A DNA stretch of 64,000 nt, taken from assembly GCF_004028635.1 (NCBI RefSeq), contig NZ_RQJW01000005.1, forward strand, positions 660,982-724,981, given 5' to 3'. Below the pieces are notes generated by a model, which saw nothing but the letters and a program-made list of their open reading frames with translations, did not search any database and was not told where the DNA came from. Every line of letters begins with the position of its first letter. Positions within the stretch are counted from its first letter, which is position 1. This DNA is from Streptomyces cyaneus (GTDB lineage Bacteria > Actinomycetota > Actinomycetes > Streptomycetales > Streptomycetaceae). The position numbers were made by a program, and so were the translations under genes. This document shows positions 8,619-16,429 of the stretch, piece by piece.

Positions 8619-10048
8619 ATGCGCACCACACACAAAGCCGCCCTCGCCGCCACCGGCCTGCTCGCGACCCTCTTCGTCCCCACCGTCCAGGCGCGGGCGA
8701 CGCCGACCACGACTCCCGGGACGGCAGTCACTGCATCCACCCCGCCCGACCACCCCGCCACCCTCGCCCGCTACTACGACCAGCACCCCACCTGGCAGCG
8801 CTGCGGCCCGAGCAGCGCGCACTACCCCGCCGGCTTCCGGTGCGCCACGATCACCGTGCCCCTCGACTACGCACGCCCCTCCGGCCCCACCCTCCGCCTC
8901 AAGATCTCGCGCCTGCGCACCGCCGTACCCGGCAAGCGGCACGGTGTGCTCCTGACCAATCCCGGTGGGCCCGGCAGCCCTGGCCTGAGCTATCCGGCCG
9001 GGCTGAAGGAGCAGTTCCCCAAGAGCGTCACCGACCGCTACGACCTCGTCGGCTTCGACCCGCGCGGCCTGGGCGCCAGCACCCCCCTGCGCTGCGGTCT
9101 CACCGAGCGGGAGGTGGAGTGGCCGCGCGCGTACCGCGCCGCCGCCTTCGCCGAGGACACCGCACTCGCCCGCCGGTTCGCGAGCAAGTGCACCGCACGC
9201 CAAGGCGCCCGCCTGCCGTACCTCAACACCCGCAACACCGCCCGCGACATGGACGTCATCCGTGGTGTGCTGGGCGAGCGGAAGATCTCCTACGTCGGCT
9301 GGTCCTACGGCACCTACCTGGGCGCCGTCGGGACTGGAGCCGGCTGATCGCCCGCAAGGACGGCACCTACCACCTCGGCGCCACCCCCGCGAAGGTCCGG
9401 GCATCCTTCTCCCGGCTCGTCGCCCGTGCCGACCGCACCCCGCTCAAGTACAACGGCAGCGACTACGACTACCAGGACCGGGCCGTCACCGGCGCCGACA
9501 TACGCAACTCGCTGCGGCCGATGTTCTTCAACGACCCCTACCAGGCCGCCCGCGACCTCGTCTCGCTCCGCCGGGCTCACGCCACCCGCCCGGAGCCCCG
9601 CCCGGCCGATACTCCGGTCGATGCCTACGACGCCAATAGCGAGGCGCTCCACTGGGCCATCACCTGCGCCGACAATTCCGCCTCCTGGCCTCGCGATCCG
9701 GAGCAGTACCGGCGCGACGCCCTCCGCGAGGGCGCCCGCCACCCCCTCTACGGCGACTTCGCCTCCGGTATCACCCCGTGCGCGTTCTGGCCGCGCGGCG
9801 CCGAACCGGCCACCCGCGTCGACAACACGGTCGGCGTCCTCGTCGTACAGAACCAGTGGGACTCCCAGACGCCTCTCCCCGAGGGGCGGGCCATGCATCG
9901 CGCCTTGCGCGGCTCCCGTCTGGTGGAGGTCCGGGGCGGACGGGGCCACGGGATCTACCCCGACCCCGGCTCCTGCGCCACCCGCACGGTGACCGCCTAT
10001 CTGACCAGCGGGCGACTGCCTGCGGACGACGTCAAGTGCCGTTCCTGA
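8619..10048 (+). pseudogene. Secreted S33 alpha/beta-hydrolase (tripeptidyl aminopeptidase-like), broken by internal deletion
   Basis: The first frame (8619-9347) encodes a signal peptide, the S33 region with NPGGPG and FDPRG, and the nucleophile elbow GWSYG, then hits a stop shortly after YLGAV. The second frame resumes at about 9332 with DWSR and continues to 10048. It includes the peptidase C-terminal part with the Asp loop (QNQWDSQTP) and catalytic His (RGHGIYPD). In intact relatives I expect several dozen residues between these points, so both a deletion and a frameshift lie at about 9330. All three triad residues survive, but on separate frames. The gene was probably intact recently, unless this is an assembly error. 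Confidence 0.85.
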
Positions 10049-10152
10049 CAGGCGGGTTCGTGCTGGAAAGGTCAAAGCAGGCACGGGTGAATGCCAAGAG
10101 CCGGCCAACGCTCGATCATGAGTTCCCCGCGCCCGCCCATGATTCAGCAATG

Positions 10153-10186
10153 GGAACGTTTATTTGAAGTTTCGAGCGTACGTTCC
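10153..10186 (+). promoter_or_regulatory. Inverted repeat before the carbonic anhydrase gene
   Basis: GGAACGT (10153-10159) and ACGTTCC (10180-10186) form a perfect 7-bp inverted repeat with 20-nt spacing, ending 5 bp before the GTG start. The interior is unusually AT-rich for this genome. Candidate operator; no regulator is assigned. Confidence 0.35.
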
Positions 10187-10191
10187 ACCCC

Positions 10192-10965
10192 GTGAATTCC
10201 GACAGATCCGCCGGCTCACAGCCGGCCAGCACTGCTCACAAGCGGTTCGCCCTCCCCTCTCTCGCCCGCCGCGCACTCCTGCGGGCCGGGCTGACCGGGG
10301 CCGCGGCACTGGGGGCCACCGCCGCCCTCGGTACGGGCTCCGCCTCCGCCGCCCCCACCACCGGGGCCTCCGGTCGCCGCCCCAGCACTCCTCAGGAAGC
10401 CCTGCGTGAGCTCGCCGCGGGCAACCACCGCTGGCGCACCTTCCGCGAGCGGCACCCCGACGAGTCGCCCGCCGTGCGGCAGAGCCTGACGACGGGTCAG
10501 CATCCGTTCGCCCTCGTCCTCGGCTGCATCGACTCCCGGGTGCCGCCGGAGCTGGTCTTCGACCAGGGCCTCGGTGACCTGATGACCGTGCGCAGCGCCG
10601 GCGAGGTCCTGGACGAGGCCGTACTCGGCAGCGTCGCCTACGGCGTGCTCGAACTGGACATCCCGCTGGTCCTGGTCGTGGGCCACCAGTCGTGCGGCGC
10701 CGTGAAGGCGGCCGTCGCGGCGGACGAGTCGGGTGAGCGGCTGCCGGCCCACATCCAGTACATCGCCGACCAGATAGCCCCGAACATCGACCACTCCAAG
10801 ACGGGCGACGCCCGCGTCGGCTCCACCATCGACGCCAACGTACGGGCCGTCCGCGCCCGCCTCGCCGCAGAGCCCGACCTCGCCGCGAAGGTGGCCGCCG
10901 GCGAACTGGCCATCGTCGGCGCCCGCTACGACCTGGACACCCAGCGCGTCCACCGCCTCGCCTGA
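10192..10965 (+). CDS. Exported beta-carbonic anhydrase
   Basis: 257 aa from GTG. The N-terminus carries ARRALLRAGL followed by a hydrophobic stretch and an ASAAP cleavage region, consistent with a Tat-type (less likely Sec) signal and export of a folded zinc enzyme. The beta-CA zinc and catalytic residues are present: Cys112, Asp114 and Arg116 in GCIDSR, and His165 and Cys168 in GHQSCGA. It catalyses reversible hydration of CO2, outside the membrane if exported. It stands alone between pseudogenes. An exported beta-CA is less common than cytoplasmic forms but is known in actinobacteria. Confidence 0.92.
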   Translation: MNSDRSAGSQPASTAHKRFALPSLARRALLRAGLTGAAALGATAALGTGSASAAPTTGASGRRPSTPQEALRELAAGNHRWRTFRERHPDESPAVRQSLTTGQHPFALVLGCIDSRVPPELVFDQGLGDLMTVRSAGEVLDEAVLGSVAYGVLELDIPLVLVVGHQSCGAVKAAVAADESGERLPAHIQYIADQIAPNIDHSKTGDARVGSTIDANVRAVRARLAAEPDLAAKVAAGELAIVGARYDLDTQRVHRLA

Positions 10966-10996
10966 CGACGGCGACCTGCGGGATAACCCCGCCCGC

Positions 10997-11036
10997 CCCG
11001 GCATGCCCGACGTCAGTTGGAGCCGAGCATGCCGGG
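10997..11036 (+). terminator. Hairpin downstream of carbonic anhydrase
   Basis: CCCGGCATGC (10997-11006) pairs with GCATGCCGGG (11027-11036) across a 20-nt loop, 31 bp after the stop codon. No T tract, as is common in Streptomyces. Confidence 0.5.
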
Positions 11037-11089
11037 ACACCTGGACGGTCGTGCGCTCTGCCATGCCGCCCCCCTGGTCACGCCACGGC

Positions 11090-11588
11090 GATCAAAGCCT
11101 GAGAACGAGCGTCTGCTCCGCCAACGCCCCCGCCGTCGGCCACCCGCTCGTCCTGGGAAGCGGTGCGGATACGGCCGGAGAAGTGGCGGGCGGCCAGGAG
11201 GAACAGGGGCGGTGAGCCGCTCGACCAGGTCGCCCTGCCGGTGCTTCTGGAAGAAGTGCGGCGGCAGGTCCTGGACATGCCGGAACACCTTCGCGCGCAG
11301 CCGCAGCACGAATCTCTCGGCGGTCCAGGTGGCGAGCGAGTTGCCGAGGTAGCCGACGAGCGCGCCCAGCGCGGCGACGCCCAGCCAGGCCGCCGCCGGG
11401 CCCCAGAACGCCGACAGCGAGCCGGCCTTCAGCGCGTTGTCGGTGAGCTCGGCGAACAGCAGGATCGACGCGGTCTCGGCCGGCGCGGCGACGACGACGC
11501 AGGCCACGATGGCCGCCAGCCACTCCCGATCGCCTCGCGTCAGCGGCCAGAAACGCCGGAAGGCGTCCCGGACTTCCCTCATGCTCAA
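11090..11588 (-). pseudogene. Remnant of an ABC exporter (membrane domain, N-terminal part)
   Basis: The frame starting at 11588 gives a typical ABC_membrane N-terminus with two membrane segments and the HFFQKHRQGDLVERLT block. At about 11213 the sequence jumps, in another frame, to LFLLAARHFSGRIRTASQDE, a motif that normally lies several dozen residues further on. A third frame then gives ALAEQTLVLRL after a GGGGG run at about 11125-11130. The rest of the membrane domain and the whole nucleotide-binding domain are missing. This is a deleted, twice-frameshifted fragment. Confidence 0.8.
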
Positions 11589-11617
11589 CTCCCTTTGCGG
11601 TCCCCGCGGACATGGCC

Positions 11618-11660
11618 GAGGCGGGGCCCCGGAGCGCGGACGCTCCGGTGACCCCGCCTC
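11618..11660 (-). terminator. Hairpin after orphan C-terminal tail
   Basis: GAGGCGGGG and CGGAGC on the left pair with GCTCCG and CCCCGCCTC on the right, ending 10 bp from the minus-strand stop at 11671. It looks like a true terminator left behind by a mostly deleted gene. Confidence 0.45.
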
Positions 11661-11670
11661 GTGGCGGACC

Positions 11671-11786
11671 TCAGCCCTTGTGCGCGACCGGGCGGCGCTT
11701 CGGGGCCGCCTTCTTCGGCGCGGCGGGAGCCTTGTGCTTCTTGGCGGCCGGGGCGGCGGTCTTGCAGTTACCGGCGCCCGACCGCC
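11671..11786 (-). pseudogene. Orphan Lys/Ala/Pro-rich C-terminal tail
   Basis: On the minus strand an open frame overlapping the 3' end of the DUF2993 gene reads SGAGNCKTAAPAAKKHKAP and then further KKAAPKRR-type residues to a TGA at 11671-11673, followed by a hairpin. There is no start or domain upstream in this frame. It is probably the end of a gene whose body was deleted against the DUF2993 gene. A frameshifted extension of the DUF2993 protein is an alternative. Confidence 0.4.
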
Positions 11787-12994
11787 AGCCCCGCCCCCTC
11801 CAACCGCACCCTGATCCCGTCCTCCTCCACCCGCACATCCCGCAGCCGCAGCTGCCCGCTCGGCGGCTCGGGCAGCCGGAAGCCCAGGGAGAGCTGGTCG
11901 GCGAGGACCGGGCGGGTGAGGCGGGGCAGGGCGTCGAGGAGGGCGGGGTCGAAGCCCAGGCGCTTGAGCAGGGCGGGGTGGTCGAGGGCCAGGTCGATGA
12001 GGTTCAGGCGCATGGCCTGGTGGAGGAAGCGCGGGGTGCCGGTCAGGTCGGTGAGCTTGGACTCGTTGCGCAGGGCCTCGCGGACGACGGAGTCGGGCAC
12101 TCCCAGGCGCCGTACGACCGACGGGATCGACAGGAGCGCCTTCGCCTTGCTGGTTTCGCGGGCGAGGCGGTCCGCCGAGTCGCGGCTCAGGTGCAGGCCG
12201 TCCGTGGCGCGGGCGCCGGGGCGGTACGTGGCCAGGTCCCCGATGTCCAGGCGCATTCCGCCGATGTGCGTCGCGATGCCCCGGTCACCGTCGCGCAGGA
12301 TGCGGGCCTCGGCGCGCAGGCGCAGGTCGTGTCCGGCGACCGGGAGGGTGCCGCGCGCCCGGACCCGGTCACGGCCCTGACCCGTGAACGTGACCTGGGA
12401 GGCGCCGAGTTCGCGGTTGAGGTCCGCGAAGGAGAGGAGGACGTCGCCCTCCAGCCTCGGGACTTCGGCGCCGCGCACCGCCGTCGGGCCGTCGGTGTCC
12501 AGCCGTACGTCCCGTGCCGTCGCCGTCACCTGCGCGAGCGAGATCCGGTCGGCGGCCACGTCGGGGACGGTCACCTTCACCGAGTCCAGCCGCTCGTCGG
12601 CGAGTTGGGTGAGGAAGGGGAAGCCGCCGATCTCCACCTCGGGCGCCGCGGCCAGATCGAAGCGGTTCTTGAGGGTGTCCGCCGCTCTGCGCTCGGCGTA
12701 CAGGAGGGCCCAGCGGTCGGCGAGGGTGAGGAAGGCGGCGAGGACGACGAGTGCGACCACCGCCTTCAGCGCGAGGGGAAGCCCGGCGAAGCGACCTCGT
12801 CGGCGGCGCCGGCCGTTACGGCGGTGGTTGGGCGGGGCCCAGGGATCGTCCTGGGCCGCCGCCTCGTCCTGCTCCGCCTGCTCGTCCCGTATGTCCTCGT
12901 GGAGAAACTCCTCCAGCGGACCGTCGTCCAGACTGGCGAGCTCCTCGTAGGGGTTTGGATAGGGATGCGTGGTTATGCGGTGGGGGGTACGCAT
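11768..12994 (-). CDS. LmeA-family (DUF2993) phospholipid-binding membrane protein
   Basis: 408 aa. An acidic N-terminal region and an Arg-rich patch (HRRNGRRRRRGR) precede one membrane segment (about 72-92). A long extracytoplasmic DUF2993 domain follows, with the typical IGGFPFLTQL and DSVKVTVPDV motifs. Members bind phospholipids and act in envelope lipid handling; LmeA of mycobacteria supports lipomannan elongation. The start codon lies inside the left copy of the 15-bp repeat (12986-13000), so its promoter may have been changed by whatever placed the neighbouring gene pair. Confidence 0.85.
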   Translation of the reverse strand: MRTPHRITTHPYPNPYEELASLDDGPLEEFLHEDIRDEQAEQDEAAAQDDPWAPPNHRRNGRRRRRGRFAGLPLALKAVVALVVLAAFLTLADRWALLYAERRAADTLKNRFDLAAAPEVEIGGFPFLTQLADERLDSVKVTVPDVAADRISLAQVTATARDVRLDTDGPTAVRGAEVPRLEGDVLLSFADLNRELGASQVTFTGQGRDRVRARGTLPVAGHDLRLRAEARILRDGDRGIATHIGGMRLDIGDLATYRPGARATDGLHLSRDSADRLARETSKAKALLSIPSVVRRLGVPDSVVREALRNESKLTDLTGTPRFLHQAMRLNLIDLALDHPALLKRLGFDPALLDALPRLTRPVLADQLSLGFRLPEPPSGQLRLRDVRVEEDGIRVRLEGAGLAVGRR

Positions 12995-13000
12995 CGATCC
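12986..13000. repeat. Left 15-bp direct repeat bracketing the KAP/Hsp70 pair
   Basis: GGTACGCATCGATCC, identical to 16362-16376. The two copies bracket a 3.4-kb interval containing exactly the genes at 13061-16157. The left copy includes the DUF2993 start codon. Possible insertion or recombination boundary. Confidence 0.45.
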
Positions 13001-13060
13001 ATCCGATCATGCACATGCCCCCCGCCCGCAACCTGTACCGGGAGTCTGCGACCCACGTCA

Positions 13061-14875
13061 CTACAGCCCGGCCTCAGGGCCGGGTCTGTCGGAGACGAAG
13101 CGCTCGACCTCCTGGGCACGCCGGTCCATCTGCTCGGTGATCTGCTCGGCCACGTGGGTGACCACGCTGCTCACCTCGGCGGGATCGAGCTGCGCGTTCT
13201 CCAGTGTCGTACGGATGAGCTTGCGGGCGGCCATCTCCGTCGCCTTCGGGAGAGCCAGCACGCCTCCGGCGACGGCTCCCAGCGCGCCCAAGTGCGCGAG
13301 ACGCTTCGAGCTCTGCATCGCAAACCTCATCGCATAAAGGCCGAGACCCCCCATGCTTCCGATCGTCTTGAGCACGGACTGGGCACCACGCAACGTGCGC
13401 CACATGGGACGGATCCGCGCGCTGATGGCGGTGCCGATGACCCCGGGCAGGACGAGCTCAAGCATGAACTGGTCGGCCCTGATGTCGTATTTGCGGCAGA
13501 TTTCCAGGGCCATGGGGGTGAGTTCGGCAGTGAGGCGTACGCGCAGGCGAGCGAGCACCTGGTCCATCCCGGTGAGCCGACGGATGAGCGCGTCGATGTC
13601 CTGTTCGTCCTCGGCATCGGCGTTGCCGTCGTCGGCCCTTTCCAGCAGGCGGGTCAGGAGGGTGTTCCTCGCCTGGTCGAACGCGTCGAGCAGGCCGGCG
13701 CGGATCTTCTCCTCGAAGTCCGGCCGATCCTTGAGCTCATGGATGTCGTGCCGGAACCGTGCCACGTTGACTCGGTGCCGTCCGACGCTGGCGAGCCCCC
13801 GGGTCACGGACTGGGAAGGGTCGCTGTCGCTCTCGACGTTGGCCTCCGGGAACGCGTCGAGACACAGCCGGCGTGCGACGGGCATACGCGATCCGCCTCC
13901 GGTGATCACCACCAGCTCGGGCTCCGTCGCGCCGAGCAGGCCCCGCACCTCCGTCAGCACGTCCGAAAAGCCCTCGGCCCAGCCGCCCGGCCCACGCACG
14001 ACGCGCCCTGGAATGTCCACGCCCCTGAGCCAGCCCAAAGAGGGGCCCAGGAAGGGGGTGAACCGGGGGTCACAGCCGACCTGGAGATCCTGGAGGCGGA
14101 CATCCGTCCCGGTGAACTGCGCTTCCTTCGCCCGGCGGCACGCGAGCAGCAGCATCTCCTCCCCCGAGTCGTCCCGGCCAAGAGCCGTGGTGAACTTTTC
14201 GTCCCCCGCGAACGCCTCCCGCACCATCCTGGCGAGCTCCCGGTCGATCACGGCACAGCCCAGATCGGAGCCCACCGGAAGGTTCCTGGGGATCAGGTCC
14301 TCGACGAACGTGAAGTCGGTCGTGGAGGAGCCGATGTCGACGACCAGGACCCGGTCGAGCCGGCGTTCCTCCCGCCGTCCGCCTCTTCGGTCCCTGACGT
14401 GCACGAGCGCCGACTGGGACTCCGCCACGAGCCGCACGGGAACGTTCATCGACGAAAAGTGCCTGGCGTACGTCGCCACCGATACGTCGTCCCAGCCCGT
14501 GGGGTGACCGACGTACACCACGCAGTTCCCCCTGACCTCGGGGTGCCGGGACAGGAACTCGGTGAGGAGGATCTGGGCGAACTGGACGGCTTCCGGGACG
14601 GCCAGGTCCTGCGGGTCCGGCCGGGACTTGAAGTTGACGCTGAAGTGCAGGACGTTCTGCGCCATCACGGCCGCTTCGCCGATGACGTACCGGTATCCGC
14701 CCTGGTCCATGCGCTCGCGCCCCAGGGCCGTCACGATGGCGGCGCCGTCGGTTCCCCTGGTGTAGACCCGCGCTTTGCTCCGCCCGTGGGTCGGCAACCA
14801 GCACAGGGAGCTCTCCCCGTCTCCGAGGTCCAGGCCGACCGCGTACCCGATGTCGGATTCGGTGTCATGCGCCAT
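13061..14875 (-). CDS. Hsp70-like (DnaK-type actin fold) ATPase
   Basis: 604 aa. The ATPase fold is marked by the phosphate-1 loop GLDLGDGES (about 14-22), phosphate-2 VVDIGSSTTDF (178-188) and the adenosine motif VVITGGGSRMP (322-332). Instead of a canonical substrate-binding domain, the last 230 residues are mainly helical. They include a Gly/Ala/Leu-rich hydrophobic stretch at about 535-555 and then a charged helix. The start overlaps the 3' end of the KAP NTPase gene by 11 bp, so the two are co-translated. This is not a housekeeping DnaK. I infer a peptide- or membrane-associated switch working with the NTPase. Confidence 0.85.
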   Translation of the reverse strand: MAHDTESDIGYAVGLDLGDGESSLCWLPTHGRSKARVYTRGTDGAAIVTALGRERMDQGGYRYVIGEAAVMAQNVLHFSVNFKSRPDPQDLAVPEAVQFAQILLTEFLSRHPEVRGNCVVYVGHPTGWDDVSVATYARHFSSMNVPVRLVAESQSALVHVRDRRGGRREERRLDRVLVVDIGSSTTDFTFVEDLIPRNLPVGSDLGCAVIDRELARMVREAFAGDEKFTTALGRDDSGEEMLLLACRRAKEAQFTGTDVRLQDLQVGCDPRFTPFLGPSLGWLRGVDIPGRVVRGPGGWAEGFSDVLTEVRGLLGATEPELVVITGGGSRMPVARRLCLDAFPEANVESDSDPSQSVTRGLASVGRHRVNVARFRHDIHELKDRPDFEEKIRAGLLDAFDQARNTLLTRLLERADDGNADAEDEQDIDALIRRLTGMDQVLARLRVRLTAELTPMALEICRKYDIRADQFMLELVLPGVIGTAISARIRPMWRTLRGAQSVLKTIGSMGGLGLYAMRFAMQSSKRLAHLGALGAVAGGVLALPKATEMAARKLIRTTLENAQLDPAEVSSVVTHVAEQITEQMDRRAQEVERFVSDRPGPEAGL

Positions 14876-16157
14876 GGGCCGCCCCCTCGGCCGCGGCCGA
14901 TCCGCCGGCCACCGTCAACACCTCGGTCAGCAGTCTGATCACGGTGGCCGTCGGCGGCGGGGGGAAGTCGAAGCCCGTGCGCCGCGACGACACCGCCGCG
15001 ATCAGCCGCCGTACCCCGGGGTTCCTTCTGGCGAGCTCCGCGTCCTGCCCGCCGAGTTCGGTCTTGGCGAACTCGGCCTCGTCGAACCGCGCCCAGACGC
15101 CGGGATCGCGCTGCAGGGCGGAGTAGAAGTCGGGGTGCATGATCTGGAACGCGAGGAGTGTGCCCGCGTGCAGCAGCCGTTCCCGCCCGGGCGGGTCGTT
15201 GTGCTCGTGCAGCGTCAGGGCCGTGTGGTTCAGGCCGTTGACGAAGCGGCGCACCCTTCGCGGGTTGGCCGTGAAGGCGACCTCGATGAGCTCCCAGAGC
15301 TCGCGTGAGCCCGTCAGCGCCGGGTCCGTGACCTCGTCGTGAAGGTGCAGCTGCAGTGACTCGAACGGGATCACGGGCAGGTGGAACGGAAAGTGGATCA
15401 GCTTCTCCAGGTACTGACGGCCGCGCGCGCCGTCCGTACGTTCGCTGTCGAACCGTTTGGCCGCCGCGTCCGCGACGACCTGATAGTCCATGGCGAGGAC
15501 GAAGACACAGGAGCCCTCTCCCATGAAGAGTTTCAGGGAGTCGAGCACGGTGATCGCCGCGTCCTCGTGGCAGCGGTCCAGGTCGTCGATGAACAGGACG
15601 AGCCGACCGCCGTCGGAGTATGCGTTGACGACGTCCTTGAAGTCCTGTTCAAAGCGGTTGACGTGCAGATATGTCTCCACGCCCGGTGCGGTGAGCGCGC
15701 TCTGCACGGCGTCGACGTCCTCGGGGCCCAGGAAACCCGCCGTGAGGGGGCCCGCCGTCCTGCGCGCGAGCAGCCAGGCCGCCGCCTGGCTCAGCCGCTT
15801 CACCGTCTCCAGGGCTGCGCCGAGCCGCTCCTGCGGCGTCTCCTCACCGGACTTCCGTCGGTGGTCGAGGTCCTGGGCGATCTCGGTGAGTACGGTCTGG
15901 ATGAGCGCGTGCCAGATCTCGTCCTTCTGGTCGTACTTCCAGGGATTGAACCAGACGGTCCGGATGTCGCGGGCTTTCAGCAGGCCCTCGCAGACCTTCA
16001 TGAAACTCGACTTGCCCATCCCCCAGGGCCCGAAGACCCCGATGGTCAACGGCAGGCCCTCCGCGGTCGCGATCGCGTCGCAGAGCACCTTGGCATGAGT
16101 GCTGAATCCGAAACGATCTCCGTCCGGTCCCGAAATCGGATTGTCGGGCAGCAGCAT
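14865..16157 (-). CDS. KAP-family P-loop NTPase
   Basis: 430 aa. Walker A GPWGMGKS (43-50), the KAP signature WFNPWKYDQKDEIWHAL (about 69-85) and Walker B LVLFIDDLDRC (186-196) are clear. The membrane insertion found between Walker A and B in many KAP proteins is absent or reduced to a weak hydrophobic stretch (about 123-143). Arg residues in the NPRRVRRF helix are typical sensor candidates. KAP NTPases occur in phage exclusion (PifA) and in other conflict or membrane-signalling settings. It is first in a two-gene unit with the Hsp70-like gene (11-bp overlap). A GGGGG-rich stretch precedes the ATG. Confidence 0.9.
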   Translation of the reverse strand: MLLPDNPISGPDGDRFGFSTHAKVLCDAIATAEGLPLTIGVFGPWGMGKSSFMKVCEGLLKARDIRTVWFNPWKYDQKDEIWHALIQTVLTEIAQDLDHRRKSGEETPQERLGAALETVKRLSQAAAWLLARRTAGPLTAGFLGPEDVDAVQSALTAPGVETYLHVNRFEQDFKDVVNAYSDGGRLVLFIDDLDRCHEDAAITVLDSLKLFMGEGSCVFVLAMDYQVVADAAAKRFDSERTDGARGRQYLEKLIHFPFHLPVIPFESLQLHLHDEVTDPALTGSRELWELIEVAFTANPRRVRRFVNGLNHTALTLHEHNDPPGRERLLHAGTLLAFQIMHPDFYSALQRDPGVWARFDEAEFAKTELGGQDAELARRNPGVRRLIAAVSSRRTGFDFPPPPTATVIRLLTEVLTVAGGSAAAEGAAHGA

Positions 16158-16261
16158 GTGTTTCCCCCCTCCCCCAAGCCGCCGTTCAGCCTCGGGTCGC
16201 CCTGACCAAGCGCTGTCGGCGGGTCACTCATGGTGCCCCCGAACAGGCCTGTCGGTGCCGG

Positions 16262-16277
16262 TGTTTCGGCCGAAACA
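16262..16277. promoter_or_regulatory. Perfect 16-bp palindrome upstream of the KAP/Hsp70 pair
   Basis: TGTTTCGGCCGAAACA lies 105 bp before the NTPase start, in the gap between that gene and the 3' end of the nucleotidase gene. Flanking GGCCTG and CAGGCC extend the symmetry. Candidate operator of the two-gene unit. Confidence 0.5.
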
Positions 16278-16355
16278 GCCCGGTGACCAGGCCGGGATAC
16301 GCGTTCCGTAGGAGGAGGGAGCTGCGATTGCACCAACGCGGCCGGAGATCGGCAA

Positions 16356-16399
16356 GGGGTCGGTACGCATCGATCCGGTCGACCGTGCGTACCGACCCC
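16356..16399 (-). terminator. Strong hairpin downstream of the nucleotidase gene
   Basis: GGGGTCGGTACGCA (16356-16369) pairs perfectly with TGCGTACCGACCCC (16386-16399), 31 bp beyond the nucleotidase stop. The right copy of the 15-bp repeat (16362-16376) lies within its left arm and loop. Confidence 0.65.
16362..16376. repeat. Right 15-bp direct repeat bracketing the KAP/Hsp70 pair
   Basis: GGTACGCATCGATCC, identical to 12986-13000 and in the same orientation; it sits in the terminator hairpin of the nucleotidase gene. Confidence 0.45.
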
Positions 16400-16429
16400 G
16401 CCTGCCCGCGCTTGACGCGCGCGTGCTGT

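Noticed and set aside
11612..14938. 1108-codon open frame on the plus strand
   Set aside because: It lies antisense to the DUF2993 and Hsp70-like genes, both with clear domains; composition is Gly/Arg/Val-rich as expected for a complement frame of high-GC genes.
14865..16157. DnaA-like or STAND ATPase assignment
   Set aside because: The NPWKY signature after Walker A and the IDDLDRC Walker B fit the KAP family better.
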